From: DASXUX01 sp036504595
GTDB taxonomy: Bacteria > Planctomycetota > SZUA-567 > H5-PLA8
Direction of reading: 5' to 3'
DNA: 64,000 nucleotides
Assembly: GCA_036504595.1 (NCBI GenBank)
Contig: DASXUX010000069.1
Span: forward strand, 81,814 to 145,813
In this document: positions 5,448 through 13,606 of the stretch, piece by piece
How the letters are laid out: every line of letters begins with the position of its first letter
Numbering within the stretch: position 1 is the stretch's first letter
The notes under the pieces: model-generated
Databases searched by the model: none
The model's input: only the letters and a program-made list of their open reading frames with translations
What the model was told of the DNA's origin: nothing
Program-made: the position numbers and the translations under genes

Positions 5448-8117
5448 TCACTGCTGTTTCGGCAACGAAATCTTGATATCAAACGGCTCATATTTGATCG
5501 TATCGAACACCTGAACTTCCGTCACCACCAGAGCTCTCGCCGGCGAAATCTTGTACTTCACATACCGCGCGTTCACCGGCGCCGGCGGCGTCAGCGAGAA
5601 GTTGAATCCCTGCGCGGTCTCCTCGTCGTTCAGCATGTGGTTATACGGAATGTCGCGCTGCCGCAGCGTGAAATCAAACAGCCCACTGCTTTTGAAATCC
5701 TTGCCGTCGCTTGACGTGAGCACCTCGACTTTGTCCTTTACTTCACGCTTAAGCGCGTCCCACCACGGCCACCCGGCTGTCAGGTGAATGCGGAACACGC
5801 CGCACGCCTTCTCCTCGCCCAGATCGACCGTGATCTCCGGATTCCCTTTGTCCCACAACAGACCGAACGCCGGCGCCGTCCCACCCGGAAACGATGACCC
5901 GACCACGCCATCCGTCAGCTTCTTTCCTTCCGGATCGCCGGTGCCCCAGTTTTTTCCGGACGGGATCGATACGGTGTAGGGCTTGCCCAGCGCCAGGTTA
6001 TTCCCCAGCGTGATCCAACGCCCAACCCATTTTTCGCCGCCCACGTCTTTGCTGTCGCTGTAGCCGTACTTGGCGGGACCAGCGTCCCTTCCTGCCGGCG
6101 CGGAGGCCGGCGCTACCTCCTTGAAGTTGATCCGCAGCGACTCCATCACGGGCAGATCGTCTCCGCCGACATTGATCGTGTACGTGCTCGGGATTTTTTC
6201 GATGAGCTGACAATGGCTGCGTTCGACCTTGGTCCCGTCCGGCTGAACTTCCTTCCAGGCATAGGTCACTTCCATCGGCTTGAAGCCGGTAGCGCCGGCC
6301 TCCGTGCCGGCCGGAAGATAGTTCGCTTCGATCCGCAAGCCGTACAACCCGAATCCCATCGGGCTGGCGTCGATGCAGTTCAGCAGATACTTCACCAGAA
6401 CGCTGCGCGTGCCCTTCGGCAGTTCCACGGTCTCGTAGTGAATGACATCCCACGGCGCGGGACCATCCTTGATCGTCCACGAGGTCGTCCACGTCTTGCC
6501 GTTGTCCAGCGAATACAGCAGATCGCCGTGGCCGTGCGCGCGCGGATAGAACCGGCCGCCATAAATCAGCCGCGTCATGTCGCCCGGCGCCTCAATCTTA
6601 TAGATGATGAAGGCGTCCGTTTTCGGCTTGGCCGGATACAGCACCGCGTTCCATCCCTGATTTTCTTTCTGCGTCGCGACGTTATCCTCGGCGACGCAAA
6701 GCTCCTTATATTTGTCGCCCTGCAAGTCCGGCCAGAAGACGATCGTCTCCGTCTGTTCGCCCGCGCCGACATAGATCGTGTTCTTGCCCAGGCTCAACTT
6801 CGGCTGCGTCTTCGAATTCACCTGCGTGTACGTTTCGAACTGGATGTCCTTCAGCACCGCGTCCGCCGGAGCGTTCTTCGCCAGCAGTTCCGCCTTCACC
6901 AGAATCTCGTACGACCCGTTCACGTCTGCAACCAGATCAACCTTGGCGGTCAGTTCGCCGCTCCGGTCCCCCTCTCCCCCGCGCGGGGTAGCGCCGGCCT
7001 CCGTGCCGGCCGTTAGGGGTGAGGGCGCGCTCCAGATTTCCTTCCAGTGCAGCCCGTTGCTGGTGCTCACGAAGAGCTTCGCCGTATCGTCCGCGCTCTT
7101 TCGAGCGAAATGCGCCTGAACGTTCAATCCCGTCGCGACGTTCGCCGACTGAATCTTGAACACCGCTTGAGCCGCCTCGCCGGCTTTCTCCGGCTGAAGT
7201 CCGCCCGGTTGAGCCGCCGCGAGGTTTGCGAAACTGTGCAGCGCTTTCTTGAAATCGCCCAGCGGCGGCGTGTACTTCCACACCCCGTTGCCCCGAATGC
7301 GATAACGCGTATTGACCGACTCCGGATCCTTCCCGTTATTGGGCGTCCAGTACTTCGGCTCGTCCCCCAGTTTGTGGTAGTAACGCGTATAGACTTCGCC
7401 GTCCTTTAGATTCAGCACGTAGCGGTGCCCGAAATCCCAGTTGAAGTAGTAGCTGCGATACTTCAGGCCCTTCGGATTGAAGCAGCCGTACTCTTCCGTG
7501 AGCGATCGCGCCGTGTCCGCGCCCATCAAGAAACCGTTCGGCCCGGTGGACGTGAGACAGTGATACCGCGCGATATGCCCCGGCTCGCTTTTTCCGCCTG
7601 ATGCCGCGCAAGCGCCGGTCGCGCCGATCTCCGCGACGCCGGCCAGCGTCACGCCATCGCAGAGTGTGTACAACGCCGACAGACTGTTGTCGTACATGTG
7701 GAACTTGCCGTCGTACTCCACTTCGCAGACCGTGTGATTGCAGATGTCCCAGAACTTTGGCTTGAGCCCCATGTTGTGCCAGATGCCGCAGTTGACGCCC
7801 GAGATCGTGCTACACATCGTGTAGCCGTAATCGTTGAACTGCCGGATCGGATCGGTCAGTTCCGTGCCGTGCAAGATCATCGGCTGCGTCTGCCGCCGCG
7901 CGATGTGGTTCCAGTAGAACATCGCCCAGCACTTTTCTTTGTCCGTCGGCCACGCCGCCGTGATGCTGTGGATCATGCTCTTCAAGTCCGAATAATCCGG
8001 ACTCGCATCGGTGACAACCTTCAGGTTGCACACTTCCGCGTGTGCGACCGCTGGCTTGCCCAGCAGTGCCGCCGCAACCCATACGAAAACGACCGCCAAC
8101 TTTCGCCAATGCGCCAC
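5448..8117 (-). CDS. Secreted transglutaminase-like protein with C-terminal discoidin-type domain
   Basis: The protein has 889 residues. A signal peptide (KLAVVFVWVAAALLG...AHA, about residues 5-27) leads into a papain/transglutaminase-like domain. Its likely Cys-His-Asp triad is Cys102 (YTMCST), His128 (CNHTVC) and Asp143 (MYDNS). Beta-rich regions follow. Near residues 690-870 is an F5/8 type C-like galactose-binding domain (NLALGKPY...ITVDLGEEKACGVFRIH). The start is GTG at 8117, because GGGAGGT lies 6-7 bases upstream; ATGs at 8135 and 8132 lack a ribosome-binding site. Three copies of a GC-rich palindromic repeat are translated in frame. It probably acts on polymers outside the cell, but its substrate cannot be inferred. 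Confidence 0.75.
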   Translation of the reverse strand: MAHWRKLAVVFVWVAAALLGKPAVAHAEVCNLKVVTDASPDYSDLKSMIHSITAAWPTDKEKCWAMFYWNHIARRQTQPMILHGTELTDPIRQFNDYGYTMCSTISGVNCGIWHNMGLKPKFWDICNHTVCEVEYDGKFHMYDNSLSALYTLCDGVTLAGVAEIGATGACAASGGKSEPGHIARYHCLTSTGPNGFLMGADTARSLTEEYGCFNPKGLKYRSYYFNWDFGHRYVLNLKDGEVYTRYYHKLGDEPKYWTPNNGKDPESVNTRYRIRGNGVWKYTPPLGDFKKALHSFANLAAAQPGGLQPEKAGEAAQAVFKIQSANVATGLNVQAHFARKSADDTAKLFVSTSNGLHWKEIWSAPSPLTAGTEAGATPRGGEGDRSGELTAKVDLVADVNGSYEILVKAELLAKNAPADAVLKDIQFETYTQVNSKTQPKLSLGKNTIYVGAGEQTETIVFWPDLQGDKYKELCVAEDNVATQKENQGWNAVLYPAKPKTDAFIIYKIEAPGDMTRLIYGGRFYPRAHGHGDLLYSLDNGKTWTTSWTIKDGPAPWDVIHYETVELPKGTRSVLVKYLLNCIDASPMGFGLYGLRIEANYLPAGTEAGATGFKPMEVTYAWKEVQPDGTKVERSHCQLIEKIPSTYTINVGGDDLPVMESLRINFKEVAPASAPAGRDAGPAKYGYSDSKDVGGEKWVGRWITLGNNLALGKPYTVSIPSGKNWGTGDPEGKKLTDGVVGSSFPGGTAPAFGLLWDKGNPEITVDLGEEKACGVFRIHLTAGWPWWDALKREVKDKVEVLTSSDGKDFKSSGLFDFTLRQRDIPYNHMLNDEETAQGFNFSLTPPAPVNARYVKYKISPARALVVTEVQVFDTIKYEPFDIKISLPKQQ
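6084..6116. repeat. In-frame palindromic element, copy A
   Basis: The core, CCTGCCGGCGCGGAGGCCGG followed by CGCTACC, is the reverse complement of copies B and C. It is read through as the peptide APASAPAGRDAGPA within the transglutaminase-like gene. The peptide is Ala/Gly/Pro-rich and unlike its surroundings. Confidence 0.6.
6288..6317. repeat. In-frame palindromic element, copy B
   Basis: The plus strand reads GGTAGCGCCGGCCTCCGTGC then CGGCCGGAAG, with a GCCGGC...GCCGGC core. It is translated as LPAGTEAGATG in the transglutaminase-like gene. This is the cleanest copy and differs from copy C only at its edge. Confidence 0.65.
6965..7030. repeat. In-frame palindromic element, copy C, nested inside a REP-like element
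   Basis: GGTAGCGCCGGCCTCCGTGCCGGCC (from 6987) sits between CCCCTCTCCCCCGCGCGGGG on its left and TTAGGGGTGAGGGCGCG on its right. Those outer pieces are the two parts of the CCCTCTCCC...GGGGTGAGGG repeat found at 17157, 23316 and 27718. One repeat therefore appears to have inserted into another, and both are translated (TAGTEAGATPRGGEGDRSG). Confidence 0.6.
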
Positions 8118-8294
8118 GGTGTGACCTCCCATCAATCCAAGCTGATAGCCTTTGCTTCTTGTAAGACTACCCCGTGACAGGTTTCCCCGCGTAAAGAGTC
8201 GGTCGCCTTCTTGTGACTCAGGGGTTGCAAGTTGTGATCAGACCCCCGCCATGTAGGACATTTTGCTAAATTGTCCCGTCGTTCTGTCCACCGG

Positions 8295-8324
8295 CATCAG
8301 AACCGCGACCGTAAGGGAGCGGCA
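8295..8324. repeat. Dispersed repeat CATCAGAACCGCGACCGTAA, copy 1
   Basis: CATCAGAACCGCGACCGTAA followed by GGGAGCGGCA lies in the spacer upstream of the fibre-like gene. Near-identical copies are at 17123-17152 (end of trpB) and in reverse complement at 14262-14289 (inside the gene after parA). Confidence 0.7.
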
Positions 8325-8386
8325 GAGTGACCAACTTCGTCCTGTCCAGAAGTGCACATCGTAGTCCCTCCGCCTCACCGTTCCCT

Positions 8387-8485
8387 CAAGCCTCAGGTCT
8401 CAAGCCTCAAGCCTCCACCAATTCTGTCCAAACCTGCACGTGTGCACCTTGAACCCTGAACTCCGACCCCTGAACCCTGCCCTTA
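8387..8485. repeat. Two heptamer arrays next to the parS site
   Basis: CAAGCCT, CAGGTCT, CAAGCCT, CAAGCCT run at 8387-8414. GAACCCT, GAACTCC, GACCCCT, GAACCCT, GCCCTTA run at 8451-8485. The intergenic region 8118-8696 otherwise shows only the dispersed repeat at 8295, the palindrome at 8496 and a promoter. No gene is seen in it. Confidence 0.6.
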
Positions 8486-8495
8486 CCCCCCTAAA

Positions 8496-8513
8496 ATGTT
8501 CCACGTGGAACAT
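8496..8513. promoter_or_regulatory. parS-type centromere site
   Basis: ATGTTCCACGTGGAACAT is a perfect 18-base palindrome. Its 16-base core TGTTCCACGTGGAACA is a known variant of the bacterial parS consensus (TGTTTCACGTGAAACA) bound by ParB to load partition complexes. It lies in a non-coding region, and a ParA gene starts about 7 kb away. No parB is in the window. Confidence 0.8.
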
Positions 8514-8618
8514 ACCGAAGACCGACCCTCAGCACCTCATATCTTGCTCAAAAATACTAGCACAAACATGCTATGTCATCAGCCTCGGACATTCACCCCA
8601 AAAACGCACACACGGAAA

Positions 8619-8647
8619 TTGCCAACGCTATGCTGAAAGGGTATAAT
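8619..8647 (+). promoter_or_regulatory. Sigma70-type promoter of the fibre-like gene
   Basis: TTGCCA (8619-8624) and a perfect TATAAT (8642-8647) are separated by exactly 17 bases. The ribosome-binding site AAAGGAGAG and ATG at 8697 follow about 40 bases later. The ATG at 8646 overlaps the -10 box, which rules it out as the start codon. Confidence 0.7.
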
Positions 8648-8696
8648 GCAGCGAAACATCCATGCCCTATGCTGCCTTAATAAAGGAGAGATTACC

Positions 8697-11600
8697 ATGC
8701 GTTCATGCCTCCGTGCGATGGCGTGCTTTGCCGCAATCTGCCTGCTCTCGAGCGCCTCGGCCGCGACGCCTCTGGAATTCTCCGCCCCGCGCGGCGGCGA
8801 AGTCTATTTTCCCGGCCAGCTTCAGCAGATCAAGATGGGCCTGCGCTGGAAGGCCTCGAGCACGCGTGTGGAAATCAGCCGCGACGGTGGCCAGACGTTC
8901 TCCGACCTCGGCTCGCTGAGCAAGACCAGCAACTTCACGCTGGCCTGGACAGTGACCGGTCCCGCGTCCACCAACTGCATCCTCAAAGCAACCGGAACGT
9001 TTGGCTCCAAGCAAGTCGCCATCCTTTCCGGCGTCTTCAGCATCGGCTCGACAGAAACCGCCACCGGCACGCTGCCCGTCGCATCCGTTGGAGCCGCTGC
9101 GATGGCGCCCAATTCGGTGACCACCGACGCGCTAGCCGACAACAGCGTCAAAACCGCCGAACTGGCCGACGGCAGCGTGACCACTCCCAAGCTGGCCGAC
9201 GGAGCGGTCACGACGCCGAAGCTCAGCGACAAAGCCGTCACTTCACCGAAGATCAGCAGCGGCGCGGCATCCAGCCACTTCGTCCTGACTTCCGATGGCG
9301 CTGGCGGAGCAGACTGGCAAGCCGTGGAGTCGCCCGCAACAGTTCCGAACTTCAGCGGGAACCTGGCGGGCGACGTAACCGGTCCGCAAAACGCGACGCT
9401 CATCAGTGCCGGCGCAGTCGTGGCGGGGAAAATCGGCGTCGGAGCGGTGACGACGGCGAAACTGGCCGACGCGACCGTGACGACCGCAAAGATCGCGTCC
9501 GCCGCAGTGACCGATGCCAAAATCGTTGACGTTGCCGGCGCCAAGGTGACCGGCGCCGTCGCCAACGCAACAAACTCCGTCAACTTCAGCGGCACTTTGG
9601 CGGGCGACGTAACTGGAACGCAAGGCGCGACGGCAATAGCCAACAATGCGGTTGTCACAACGAAGATCGCGGACGGGGCGGTGACGGACGCGAAGATAGC
9701 GGGGGTTGCCGCCGGGAAAGTATCGGGCGTCGTGGCGAATGCAACCAGCGCCGTGAACTTCAGCGGAAACCTTTCCGGCGACGTGACGGGACCACAGGGC
9801 GCGACCGCCATCAGCGCCGGAGCGGTCGTCACCGCCAAAATCGCCGATGGCGCAGTCATCACAGCTAAGATAGCGGACTCCGCCATCACCACCGCGAAGC
9901 TCGCCGACTCATCCGTCACCGACGCAAAGATCGCCGGCATCTCCGGCGCGAAAGTTTCAGGCGCAGTGCCCAGCGCAACAACCGCCGTCAACTTCAGCGG
10001 AAATCTGGCAGGCGATGTCACGGGAACCCAGGGCGCGACCGTGATCGCGGATAATGCGGTTGTCACAGCAAAGATCGCCTCCGGCGCGGTGACCGACGCC
10101 AAGATCGCCAGCATCTCTGGCGCAAAAGTTTCAGGCGCAGTGCCCAACGCGACGACCGCCGTCAATTTCAGCGGCAATCTGGCCGGCGATGTAACGGGAG
10201 CACAGGGCGCGACGGTGATTGCGGACAATGCCGTGACGACAGCGAAGATCGCAGACGCCGCGGTGACGGACGCGAAGATCGCGGGTGTTTCGGGGACGAA
10301 AGTTTCTGGTGCTGTGGGGAACGCGACGACATCTGTGAATTTCAGCGGGAGCCTTGCCGGCGATGTGACGGGAACGCAAGGCGCAACGGCGATTGCTGAC
10401 AATGTTATCACGACGACGAAGGTTGCGGACACGGCCATCACAGCCTCGAAACTGAACAGCGGCGCCGCTCCCAACACCCGAGTGCTCACCGCAGACGGCT
10501 TGGGCGGAGCAAGCTGGCAGCCGGTCGAGCAGTCGTCGATCGCAGATGGGTCGATCACGACCGCGAAGCTTGCGGACGGGGCGGTGACGGATGCGAAGAT
10601 CAATGACGTGTCGGGCACGAAAGTTACGGGCACGGTGTCAGATGCGACGACCGCTGTAAATTTCAGTGCCAACCTGGCCGGCGATGTGACGGGGACGCAG
10701 GGGGCGACTGCGATTGCGGATGGCGCGGTGACGACAAACAAGATCGCGGATGCGGCCGTCACGGCTGCGAAGCTGGCAAGCAACTCCGTGTGGTTGGCGG
10801 GCGGCAACGCGGGCACTATGCCCGGCCCAAACTACATCGGCACGAGCGATGCTACGGCGCTGGAATTCAAGGTCGGCGGTATGCGCGCTTTGAGGATTGA
10901 TCCGGCGGCCGATCTGGCTAATAATGCGCCGGGCATGGTGGCGGGCTTTCAGGGCAACAGCGTTACAGGCGGCGTGAACGGCGCGACCATTTCCGGCGGC
11001 GGGAAGGCTACGGCCGTCAACTTTGTTACGGATGACTATGGCACTGTGGCCGGCGGCGCCCGCAATCGGGCTGGCGACAATGCTGGCTCAACCGCTGACC
11101 ACCCATACGCGACGGTGAGCGGGGGCTACGGCAACACCGCCGGCGGCGGCTGGTCCAACGTGGCCGGGGGTATCAACAACAACGCCAGCGGTAACTGGTC
11201 CGCCGTGGGCGGGGGTAACCTCAATACCGCCAGCAACGACTACTCCGTTGTTGCCGGAGGCGACCTCAACGCCGCCAGCGGCGGGTACGCCGCCGTCTGC
11301 GGGGGTGAGGCGAACAGCGTTAGCGGCTGGTATTCCGCCGTCGGCGGAGGCTACCAGAACACTATCGCAGGCAACTTCAGCTTTGCGGCTGGGCACCGAG
11401 CGAGGATTAACCATTCCGGCGTCTTCCTTTTCGCCGACTACACGAGTGCGGATTTCACGTCCGTAGCGGCAAACGAATTTGCTACCCGGGCAACTGGCGG
11501 GATGCGGTTCGTGACGGCGGTGAACGGCATGGGAGTACCAACCAAAACGTTTACCATCTCTGCTACCGGCAATGCGACGGTGCAGGGGACAGTCACGGCG

Positions 11601-12689
11601 AGCGGTTTCTCAGGCCCGCTGACGGGCAACGTTACAGGGAACGTGTCCGGGACCGCAGGCAACGTGACGGGAACCGTCGCGGTGGCCAACGGTGGGACGG
11701 GGCTGAGCGCGGCGGGCGCTCAGGGAAATGTCCTGCGCAGTGACGGCACCAATTGGACCAGTTCGGCAATCCAGGCCTCGGACCTGCCGTCGGGGACGCT
11801 GACGGCTAATCCTCTCCAGATCGCGCTCCTGCGCTGGTATCCGGCCAACCAGACGGGGCTGTCATTCTCCGTTGGCACTCAGCCCCAAGGCGTTGCGTTT
11901 GATGGCGCGAACGTATGGGTGGCAAACTATGGTTCCGGCAACGTCACTAAGTTAAGAACCAGCGATGGCAGCCTCGTCGGAACATATGCCGTCGGAACCA
12001 AGCCATTCAGGCTGGCCTTCGATGGCGCTAATATCTGGGTCACAAACAGCGGCTCCGCCAGTGTTACCAAGCTAAAGGCCAGCGATGGCAGCATTGTTGG
12101 GACCTACTCCGTAGGCAACGCGCCCTTCGGTGTTGCCTTCGACGGCACCAACGTTTGGGTGACAAACTGGGGCTCCAATAGCGTGACAAAGTTAAAGGCG
12201 AGCGATGGCAGCGTCATGGGGGCCTATCCGGTAAGCTCAGGACCCGCTGGGGTGGCCTTCGACGGCGCCAACATCTGGGTGACGAATATCCAGTCCAATA
12301 ACGTGGCCAAATTGAAGGCGAGCGATGGCAGCCTAGTGGCGACATACGCCGTTGGCAGCGAACCTTATTCCGTCGCCTTCGACGGCACCAACATCTGGGT
12401 GGCAAACTCCGGCTCTAACAACGTTACGAAGCTAAAGGCAAGCGATGGCAGCGTGATTGGCACATACGCCGTTGGCAATACTCCATGTGACGTCGCCTTC
12501 GACGGCACGAGTATCTGGGTGCCTAATCTGAACTCAACTAACGCTGTTAACATAAAAAAGCTGAGGGCCAGCGACGGCAGCCTCCTCGGAAGCTATGGGA
12601 CGTTCAACGCGAGCCCTTTTGGCGTCGGCTTCGACGGGGCGAACGTATGGATCACAAATTATGGCAGCAACTCGGTTACCAAGCTGTAG
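8697..12689 (+). CDS. Fibre-like surface protein ending in a seven-bladed beta-propeller
   Basis: The protein has 1330 residues. A signal peptide (RAMACFAAICLLSSASA) is followed by an Ig-like domain (about 25-115, APRGGEVYFPGQ). Then comes a stalk with seven roughly 58-residue repeats of the type NFSGNLAGDVTGTQGAT...AKIADGAVTDAKIAG, and YadA-head-like repeats near 790-900 (NTASNDYSVVAGGDLNAASG). Seven 40-residue repeats (from about 1057; FDGANIWVTNSGS, KLKASDGS) form a complete YVTN/NHL-type propeller. It is probably a trimeric extracellular fibre. The start at 8697 follows AAAGGAGAG. The frame stops at TAG (12687-12689) just after blade seven, yet stays open beyond it into an S74 chaperone domain. 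Its N-terminus resembles that of the 2671-residue protein at 41461-49476. Confidence 0.75.
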   Translation: MRSCLRAMACFAAICLLSSASAATPLEFSAPRGGEVYFPGQLQQIKMGLRWKASSTRVEISRDGGQTFSDLGSLSKTSNFTLAWTVTGPASTNCILKATGTFGSKQVAILSGVFSIGSTETATGTLPVASVGAAAMAPNSVTTDALADNSVKTAELADGSVTTPKLADGAVTTPKLSDKAVTSPKISSGAASSHFVLTSDGAGGADWQAVESPATVPNFSGNLAGDVTGPQNATLISAGAVVAGKIGVGAVTTAKLADATVTTAKIASAAVTDAKIVDVAGAKVTGAVANATNSVNFSGTLAGDVTGTQGATAIANNAVVTTKIADGAVTDAKIAGVAAGKVSGVVANATSAVNFSGNLSGDVTGPQGATAISAGAVVTAKIADGAVITAKIADSAITTAKLADSSVTDAKIAGISGAKVSGAVPSATTAVNFSGNLAGDVTGTQGATVIADNAVVTAKIASGAVTDAKIASISGAKVSGAVPNATTAVNFSGNLAGDVTGAQGATVIADNAVTTAKIADAAVTDAKIAGVSGTKVSGAVGNATTSVNFSGSLAGDVTGTQGATAIADNVITTTKVADTAITASKLNSGAAPNTRVLTADGLGGASWQPVEQSSIADGSITTAKLADGAVTDAKINDVSGTKVTGTVSDATTAVNFSANLAGDVTGTQGATAIADGAVTTNKIADAAVTAAKLASNSVWLAGGNAGTMPGPNYIGTSDATALEFKVGGMRALRIDPAADLANNAPGMVAGFQGNSVTGGVNGATISGGGKATAVNFVTDDYGTVAGGARNRAGDNAGSTADHPYATVSGGYGNTAGGGWSNVAGGINNNASGNWSAVGGGNLNTASNDYSVVAGGDLNAASGGYAAVCGGEANSVSGWYSAVGGGYQNTIAGNFSFAAGHRARINHSGVFLFADYTSADFTSVAANEFATRATGGMRFVTAVNGMGVPTKTFTISATGNATVQGTVTASGFSGPLTGNVTGNVSGTAGNVTGTVAVANGGTGLSAAGAQGNVLRSDGTNWTSSAIQASDLPSGTLTANPLQIALLRWYPANQTGLSFSVGTQPQGVAFDGANVWVANYGSGNVTKLRTSDGSLVGTYAVGTKPFRLAFDGANIWVTNSGSASVTKLKASDGSIVGTYSVGNAPFGVAFDGTNVWVTNWGSNSVTKLKASDGSVMGAYPVSSGPAGVAFDGANIWVTNIQSNNVAKLKASDGSLVATYAVGSEPYSVAFDGTNIWVANSGSNNVTKLKASDGSVIGTYAVGNTPCDVAFDGTSIWVPNLNSTNAVNIKKLRASDGSLLGSYGTFNASPFGVGFDGANVWITNYGSNSVTKL

Positions 12690-12716
12690 AGGAGTAAATT
12701 CTGCGCGACGCGACCT

Positions 12717-13061
12717 TTGGCGCGCGCCTTCTGCGACCGAAACGCGAAGAGGAATTTCGCGCCGGTTTCAGGCGCGGAGATTCTGGCCAAGATCGCCGCG
12801 CTGGATGTTTCCCGCTGGAACTACAAGTGGGAAGACGATAAGTCCGTCCCGCACATCGGGCCGGTCGCGCAGGATTTCAAAGGCGCGTTCTACCCCGGCC
12901 GCGACGATAAGAGCATCACCACCCTCGAATTCGACGGCGTCGAACTGGCCGCCATCAAGGCGCTCGTCACCGAAAACGACCAGCTCAAAAAGAAGAACGC
13001 CGCCCTCGAAGAAAAGTTCGCGCAGATCGAGTCACGGCTGAGCGCCCTGGAGCGGAAGTGA
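12717..13061 (+). CDS. Orphan S74 (endosialidase-type) intramolecular chaperone domain
   Basis: The 114 residues match the C-terminal chaperone that trimerises tail spikes and then cuts itself off: CDRNAKRNFAPVSG, ILAKIAALDVSRWNYKW, HIGPVAQDFKGAF, FDGVELAAIKAL and a final coiled coil (ENDQLKKKNAALEEK). It is in the same frame as the preceding fibre gene, separated only by one TAG and nine sense codons. The self-cleavage serine of the usual SDRN(A/L)K motif is Cys here. AGAGGAG at 12688-12694 and TTG at 12717 could allow separate translation, but the spacing is long. It is either a chaperone made in trans or a remnant cut off by a nonsense change. Confidence 0.65.
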   Translation: MARAFCDRNAKRNFAPVSGAEILAKIAALDVSRWNYKWEDDKSVPHIGPVAQDFKGAFYPGRDDKSITTLEFDGVELAAIKALVTENDQLKKKNAALEEKFAQIESRLSALERK

Positions 13062-13143
13062 GGAGATCGCTAGAGGGGAACGGGGATGCGCACGAAACTT
13101 TTCAACACAATCTCAAAGTAATTGTGCCCGTTCAGTCTGCACG

Positions 13144-13395
13144 AGCTTTTGCGCTGAAAGCGCCGTACAAGTCAGCCCAGCTCTTGCGCTGAAAGCGCCG
13201 TACAAGTCAGCCCATGGCAAGAGACGCGCAGCGGCTCGCCGCCCTGGGTCGCGGCGCGTTTGGGATTTCGGCGCCCTGAAAGGGCACGACAAAATGCCCC
13301 CGTGTCCGGCCCTTTCAGGGCGGCGAGATGCGGGAGGCGACGCAACACAGGGCGGCGCTCGCGTTGCTCGCTTGCCCTGGGCTGACTTGTACGGC
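13144..13395. mobile_element. MITE-like repeat element with inverted ends and internal hairpin
   Basis: Two tandem 35-base copies, AGCTTTTGCGCTGAAAGCGC plus CGTACAAGTCAGCCC, lie at 13144-13178 and 13179-13213 with one mismatch. The last 17 bases, GCCGTACAAGTCAGCCC, recur inverted at 13379-13395. Between them a perfect 14-base inverted repeat (CGCCCTGAAAGGGC, 13272-13285 and 13309-13322) brackets a 23-base spacer. No protein is encoded. The structure fits a non-autonomous element. Together with the next element it fills the 540-base gap between the S74 fragment and the next gene. Confidence 0.5.
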
Positions 13396-13405
13396 CCCTG
13401 CGAGG

Positions 13406-13504
13406 TTGTGAATAAATTGAATTCGCTTCTGTAAGTCCTTTGGCGAATCTTGGAAGTCCTTTGCCATCGGTCCTGACAGATGCCATTTTTCAATTTATTC
13501 ACAA
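13406..13504. mobile_element. 99-bp AT-rich element with perfect 15-bp terminal inverted repeats
   Basis: TTGTGAATAAATTGA (13406-13420) and TCAATTTATTCACAA (13490-13504) are perfect inverted repeats around 69 bases. Those bases contain AAGTCCTTTG twice (in GTAAGTCCTTTGGC and GGAAGTCCTTTGCC). The element is AT-rich in a GC-rich setting and has no coding potential. It could be a small MITE or the operator/att remnant of a lost element. Confidence 0.5.
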
Positions 13505-13579
13505 ACTCTGCGGGGCGGGAGCGGATCGAGCCGGACTGAACGGGAACCAGTAATTTCGTGCGCGTCCCCGCTATTCGAC

Positions 13580-13606
13580 TGACCCATGACCAATGACCAA
13601 TGACTA
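13580..13606. repeat. Short heptamer run abutting a stop codon
   Basis: CATGACC, AATGACC and AATGACT run into the TAG (13604-13606, minus strand) of the disordered protein gene. This is another case of a 7-base array ending on a stop codon. Confidence 0.5.

Noticed and set aside
8646..8648. ATG at 8646 as start of the fibre gene
   Set aside because: It overlaps the -10 box TATAAT and has no ribosome-binding site. ATG 8697 follows AAAGGAGAG and a signal peptide begins there.
8822..10816. 664-residue minus-strand ORF opposite the fibre stalk
   Set aside because: It is the complement of the GCC/ACC-rich stalk repeats, has no ribosome-binding site, and consists of repeated Pro/Ser/Val/Ala peptides that track the plus-strand repeats.
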